Shown here piece after piece: positions 6,486 through 7,973 of a stretch of DNA of 7,973 bases. The translations under genes were made by a program, and so were the position numbers. The DNA comes from JAIOPA01 sp036522895 (GTDB lineage: Bacteria; Eisenbacteria; RBG-16-71-46), in the NCBI GenBank assembly GCA_036522895.1, contig DATDEX010000265.1, forward strand, positions 1-7,973, given 5' to 3'. Positions within the stretch are counted from its first letter, which is position 1. Every line of letters begins with the position of its first letter. The notes beneath the pieces are model-generated. The model saw nothing but the letters and a program-made list of their open reading frames with translations, was not told the DNA's origin and did not search any database.

Positions 6486-6668
6486 CTATGCTTCGCGCGG
6501 CGGAACGATCTCTTCGCCCTTGTAGAATCCACAGCTCGCACAGATCCGGTGCGGGAGCCGCGGGGCGCCGCAGTGCGCGCAATTCGAGAGCCCCGGCGCG
6601 CGGAGCTTCCAGTGCGTGCGCCGCTTCTTGCCGCGCGTGTGCGAGTGACGTCGCTTGGGAACCGCCAT
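6486..6668 (-). CDS. rpmF: Large ribosomal subunit protein bL32
   Basis: Ribosomal protein of the 50S subunit. It has 60 residues, the normal length, and opens MAVPKRRHSHTRGKKRRTHW, which is diagnostic. It keeps all four zinc ligands: C30, C33, C43 and C46 (CAHC and CASC), so it is the zinc-binding form. Lineages that lack zinc often carry a second, cysteine-free copy, and none is seen here. The ATG (6666-6668) has AGGAGG about nine nt upstream. It lies 51 nt after yceD and 14 nt before plsX, the classic yceD-rpmF-plsX order that links ribosome and lipid synthesis. Confidence 0.97.
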   Translation of the reverse strand: MAVPKRRHSHTRGKKRRTHWKLRAPGLSNCAHCGAPRLPHRICASCGFYKGEEIVPPREA

Positions 6669-6719
6669 GACGCTGAACCTCCTGGCGCCGGGCTCACGCC
6701 CCGAGCGTGGCCGCTCTGG

Positions 6720-7190
6720 TCAGGGCGCGCAGTCGCACGGCCCCAGGTTCAGATCGGCACCACACTTCGGGCACAGGCCCGGACAGTCCTCCCGACAGCA
6801 GGGAGTGATCGGCAACTCCAGCAGCAGGATCTCGCGAACCGTCTCGCGCAGGTCCAGCCGCCGGCCGTCGTGGAACAACATGTGATCGTCCCGCTCGAGC
6901 TCGGTCTGCTCTTCGCGTGACGCGGAACCGGTCCGCTCTGCGTAAACCACCAGCGGCGCTTCCAGCGGGAGATCGAACTCCCGCAGGCAGCGCGCGCACT
7001 CGAGGTGGGCTCGGGAACGGACGGAGCCCCGCACCGTCACCCGGTCGCCCGACCGCTCGACCGCGAACGAGCCGCGAACTTGTTCGCGCCATTCGGGTTG
7101 CGAGAGTCCGACGTCGGAAGCCGTGCCCTCGGCCTCCTCGCGGGCGACGGCCGTGCGGAGGGTGGCGAGATCGAGGACGAATCCGGTCAT
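6720..7190 (-). CDS. yceD: DUF177 / YceD family rRNA accumulation protein
   Basis: Member of the DUF177 family, reported in E. coli and plants to be needed for 23S rRNA accumulation; biochemical role unclear. It has 156 residues. The family pattern is seen as CARCL at 65-69 in the first half, REILLLELPITPCC at 119-132, and the cysteine-rich end CREDCPGLCPKCGADLN with CDC (132-154), which looks able to bind a metal (C136, C140, C143, C152 and C154 among the candidates). The position directly before rpmF is the conserved one. The ATG (7188-7190) is the only in-frame start nearby. Its ribosome-binding site is poor (GAGG about 17 nt away). It is probably the first gene of the operon, behind a 135-bp gap with a dyad element. 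Confidence 0.92.
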   Translation of the reverse strand: MTGFVLDLATLRTAVAREEAEGTASDVGLSQPEWREQVRGSFAVERSGDRVTVRGSVRSRAHLECARCLREFDLPLEAPLVVYAERTGSASREEQTELERDDHMLFHDGRRLDLRETVREILLLELPITPCCREDCPGLCPKCGADLNLGPCDCAP

Positions 7191-7236
7191 ACGAACATGG
7201 GACGGCCTCGGGCCGCCCCCGTGAAACGCGCGGAAA

Positions 7237-7257
7237 CTAGCATAGGGCCTTTGGTAG
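7237..7257 (-). promoter_or_regulatory. Operator-like dyad and possible -10 before yceD
   Basis: A 21-bp imperfect palindrome. On the minus strand CTACCAAAGG, a central C, then CCTATGCTAG; eight of ten arm positions pair. It is clearly more AT-rich than its surroundings. TATGCT (7239-7244) in the right half could be a -10 hexamer about 48 nt before the yceD ATG, but I see no convincing -35 at 16-18 bp spacing. A repressor of fatty acid synthesis would be expected to bind at such a place. It does not match the FapR, FabR, FabT or FadR consensus as I know them. Confidence 0.33.
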
Positions 7258-7278
7258 CGTCCACCCCGCCGGAAACCG

Positions 7279-7320
7279 GCCCGCGGGCCCGGCCCCCGCC
7301 GCCAAGGTTCTCCCGCGGGC
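7279..7320 (-). other. GC-rich inverted repeat after ndk
   Basis: GCCCGCGGG (7279-7287) and CCCGCGGGC (7312-7320) form a 9-bp all-GC stem with a 24-nt loop, beginning five nt after the ndk stop. The first arm also lies in a perfect 12-bp palindrome, GGCCCGCGGGCC (7278-7289), and CCGG-AAA-CCGG (7269-7279) follows. There is no U tract, so an intrinsic terminator is doubtful. It may still stabilise the 3' end of the ndk message. Confidence 0.35.
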
Positions 7321-7325
7321 GAACC

Positions 7326-7748
7326 TCAATGGGCGAGCGCCGCGACCCCAAAAAAAAGCTTCACCTCGCGCTCCGCCGAAGCGGGGCTGTCCGAGGCGTG
7401 GACGGCATTGCGGCCCTTGGATTCGGCGTAGAGCCGGCGGATCGTGCCCTCCGCCGCGAGCGCCGGGTCGGTCGCGCCGATCACCTCGCGCAGCGTGGCC
7501 ACGGCCGCCTCGCGCTCGAGGCAGCACACCATCACCGGGCCGCTCGTCATGAAGTCCACGAGCCCCGGGTAGAAGGGCTTGCCGAGGTGCTCGCTGTAAA
7601 ACTCGTTGCACTGGTCGCGGGTGATCCGCGCGTAGCGCGCCTCGACGATCTTGAAGCCCTTGTCCTCGACGTGAGCGAGGATCCTGCCCACGAGCTGCCG
7701 GCTCGTGGCGTCCGGTTTGATGATGAAAAGCGTGCGTTCGACGGCCAC
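7326..7748 (-). CDS. ndk: Nucleoside diphosphate kinase
   Basis: Transfers the gamma phosphate between nucleoside tri- and diphosphates through a phosphohistidine, in the cytosol. From GTG at 7746-7748 it has 140 residues, the standard length. It begins AVERTLFIIKPDA, has K11, Y51 and R87 at the usual nucleotide-site positions, and carries the active-site H117 in GRNAVHASDS (112-121). The GTG has AGGAGG exactly six nt upstream, which decides the start. The other in-frame GTG at 7761-7763 directly abuts that Shine-Dalgarno and would add only five residues. The last coding stretch contains eight T followed by four G, yet the protein ends at the right length. It stands 91 nt after the previous gene and 135 nt before yceD, so it may be separately transcribed. 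Confidence 0.97.
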   Translation of the reverse strand: MAVERTLFIIKPDATSRQLVGRILAHVEDKGFKIVEARYARITRDQCNEFYSEHLGKPFYPGLVDFMTSGPVMVCCLEREAAVATLREVIGATDPALAAEGTIRRLYAESKGRNAVHASDSPASAEREVKLFFGVAALAH

Positions 7749-7754
7749 GGGGAG

Positions 7755-7760
7755 CCTCCT
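7755..7760 (-). promoter_or_regulatory. Shine-Dalgarno of ndk
   Basis: AGGAGG, six nt before the GTG at 7746-7748. It fixes the ndk start at the GTG rather than at the in-frame GTG immediately 5' of it. Confidence 0.8.
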
Positions 7761-7839
7761 CACGGCCGCCGCTCGGGCGTCCGATACATTGTGCGTGGGG
7801 TGTCGCCTGGCCTCCCGTCGAGGGAGACTCGGATGCAGA

Positions 7840-7973
7840 TTACTTCTTCTTGCGCGCCACCGCCGCAGCGATCCGCAGTTTTCGCGCGGGCCGGGCCGCG
7901 TTTTTCCGGGCGCCGTTGCGGGTGGTCCGGCGCGAGGGGCTGGCGGCCCGGGCGGGCCGGGCAGCCCGTGCGG
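7840..7973 (-). CDS. 3' end of an unidentified gene with a basic tail
   Basis: A frame entering from the right edge ends at TAA (7840-7842) after 43 full codons. The residues are almost all Ala, Arg, Pro, Lys, Ser and Thr, with the end reading RKLRIAAAVARKKK. Most third positions are G or C, as expected for coding sequence here, and the three AAG codons before the stop look natural. Such low-complexity basic tails occur on DNA- or RNA-binding proteins (for example topoisomerase I, HU-like and H1-like proteins, ribosome factors), so the family cannot be named. Other frames are also open in this GC-rich stretch, so the call is moderate. The 91 nt between it and ndk holds no gene. Confidence 0.5.
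   Translation of the reverse strand, partial: ARAARPARAASPSRRTTRNGARKNAARPARKLRIAAAVARKKK

Noticed and set aside
7783..7793. AT-rich patch (CACAATGTATC on the minus strand) as an ndk promoter
   Set aside because: It matches the -10 consensus poorly and has no -35 partner at a suitable spacing. ndk may be transcribed from farther upstream.

Overview
This is a GC-rich bacterial housekeeping segment. Every gene I can support lies on the minus strand, so transcription runs from high to low coordinates. In transcription order the layout is: the 3' end of an unidentified gene with a basic tail (7840-7973), ndk, yceD (DUF177), rpmF, plsX, fabH, fabD, fabG, acpP, fabF, and rnc, which runs off the window at base 1. 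The + strand has several long open frames, but these are mirror images of the high-GC genes.

Together the genes cover initiation and elongation of type II fatty acid synthesis plus the first step toward phospholipid. FabD loads malonate onto ACP. FabH makes the first condensation, FabF elongates and FabG reduces the 3-keto group. PlsX converts acyl-ACP to acyl-phosphate for membrane lipid synthesis. YceD and L32 tie the operon to the large ribosomal subunit, RNase III processes rRNA and other double-stranded RNA, and Ndk balances nucleoside triphosphates. The dehydratase (FabZ/FabA), the enoyl reductase and acetyl-CoA carboxylase are not in the window.

Spacing supports one co-transcribed unit from yceD to rnc. 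plsX/fabH overlap by 17 nt, fabH/fabD by 4 nt (GTGA) and fabD/fabG by 4 nt (ATGA). The only sizeable gaps are in front of yceD (135 bp) and between acpP and fabF (183 bp). Both hold possible regulatory structure: an operator-like 21-bp dyad before yceD, and a strong hairpin, a tandem repeat, a small leader frame and a sequence box shared with the acpP leader before fabF.

The organism cannot be named from this window. The order yceD-rpmF-plsX-fabHDG-acpP-fabF-rnc is widespread. High GC together with ndk directly upstream would suit a GC-rich Gram-negative lineage (for example Candidatus Eisenbacteria, Gemmatimonadota or a myxobacterial/deltaproteobacterial group), but this is a guess. I see no mobile element, CRISPR array, tRNA or rRNA, and no clear new system. 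The points worth a second look are the two leader regions and the extended RNase III.
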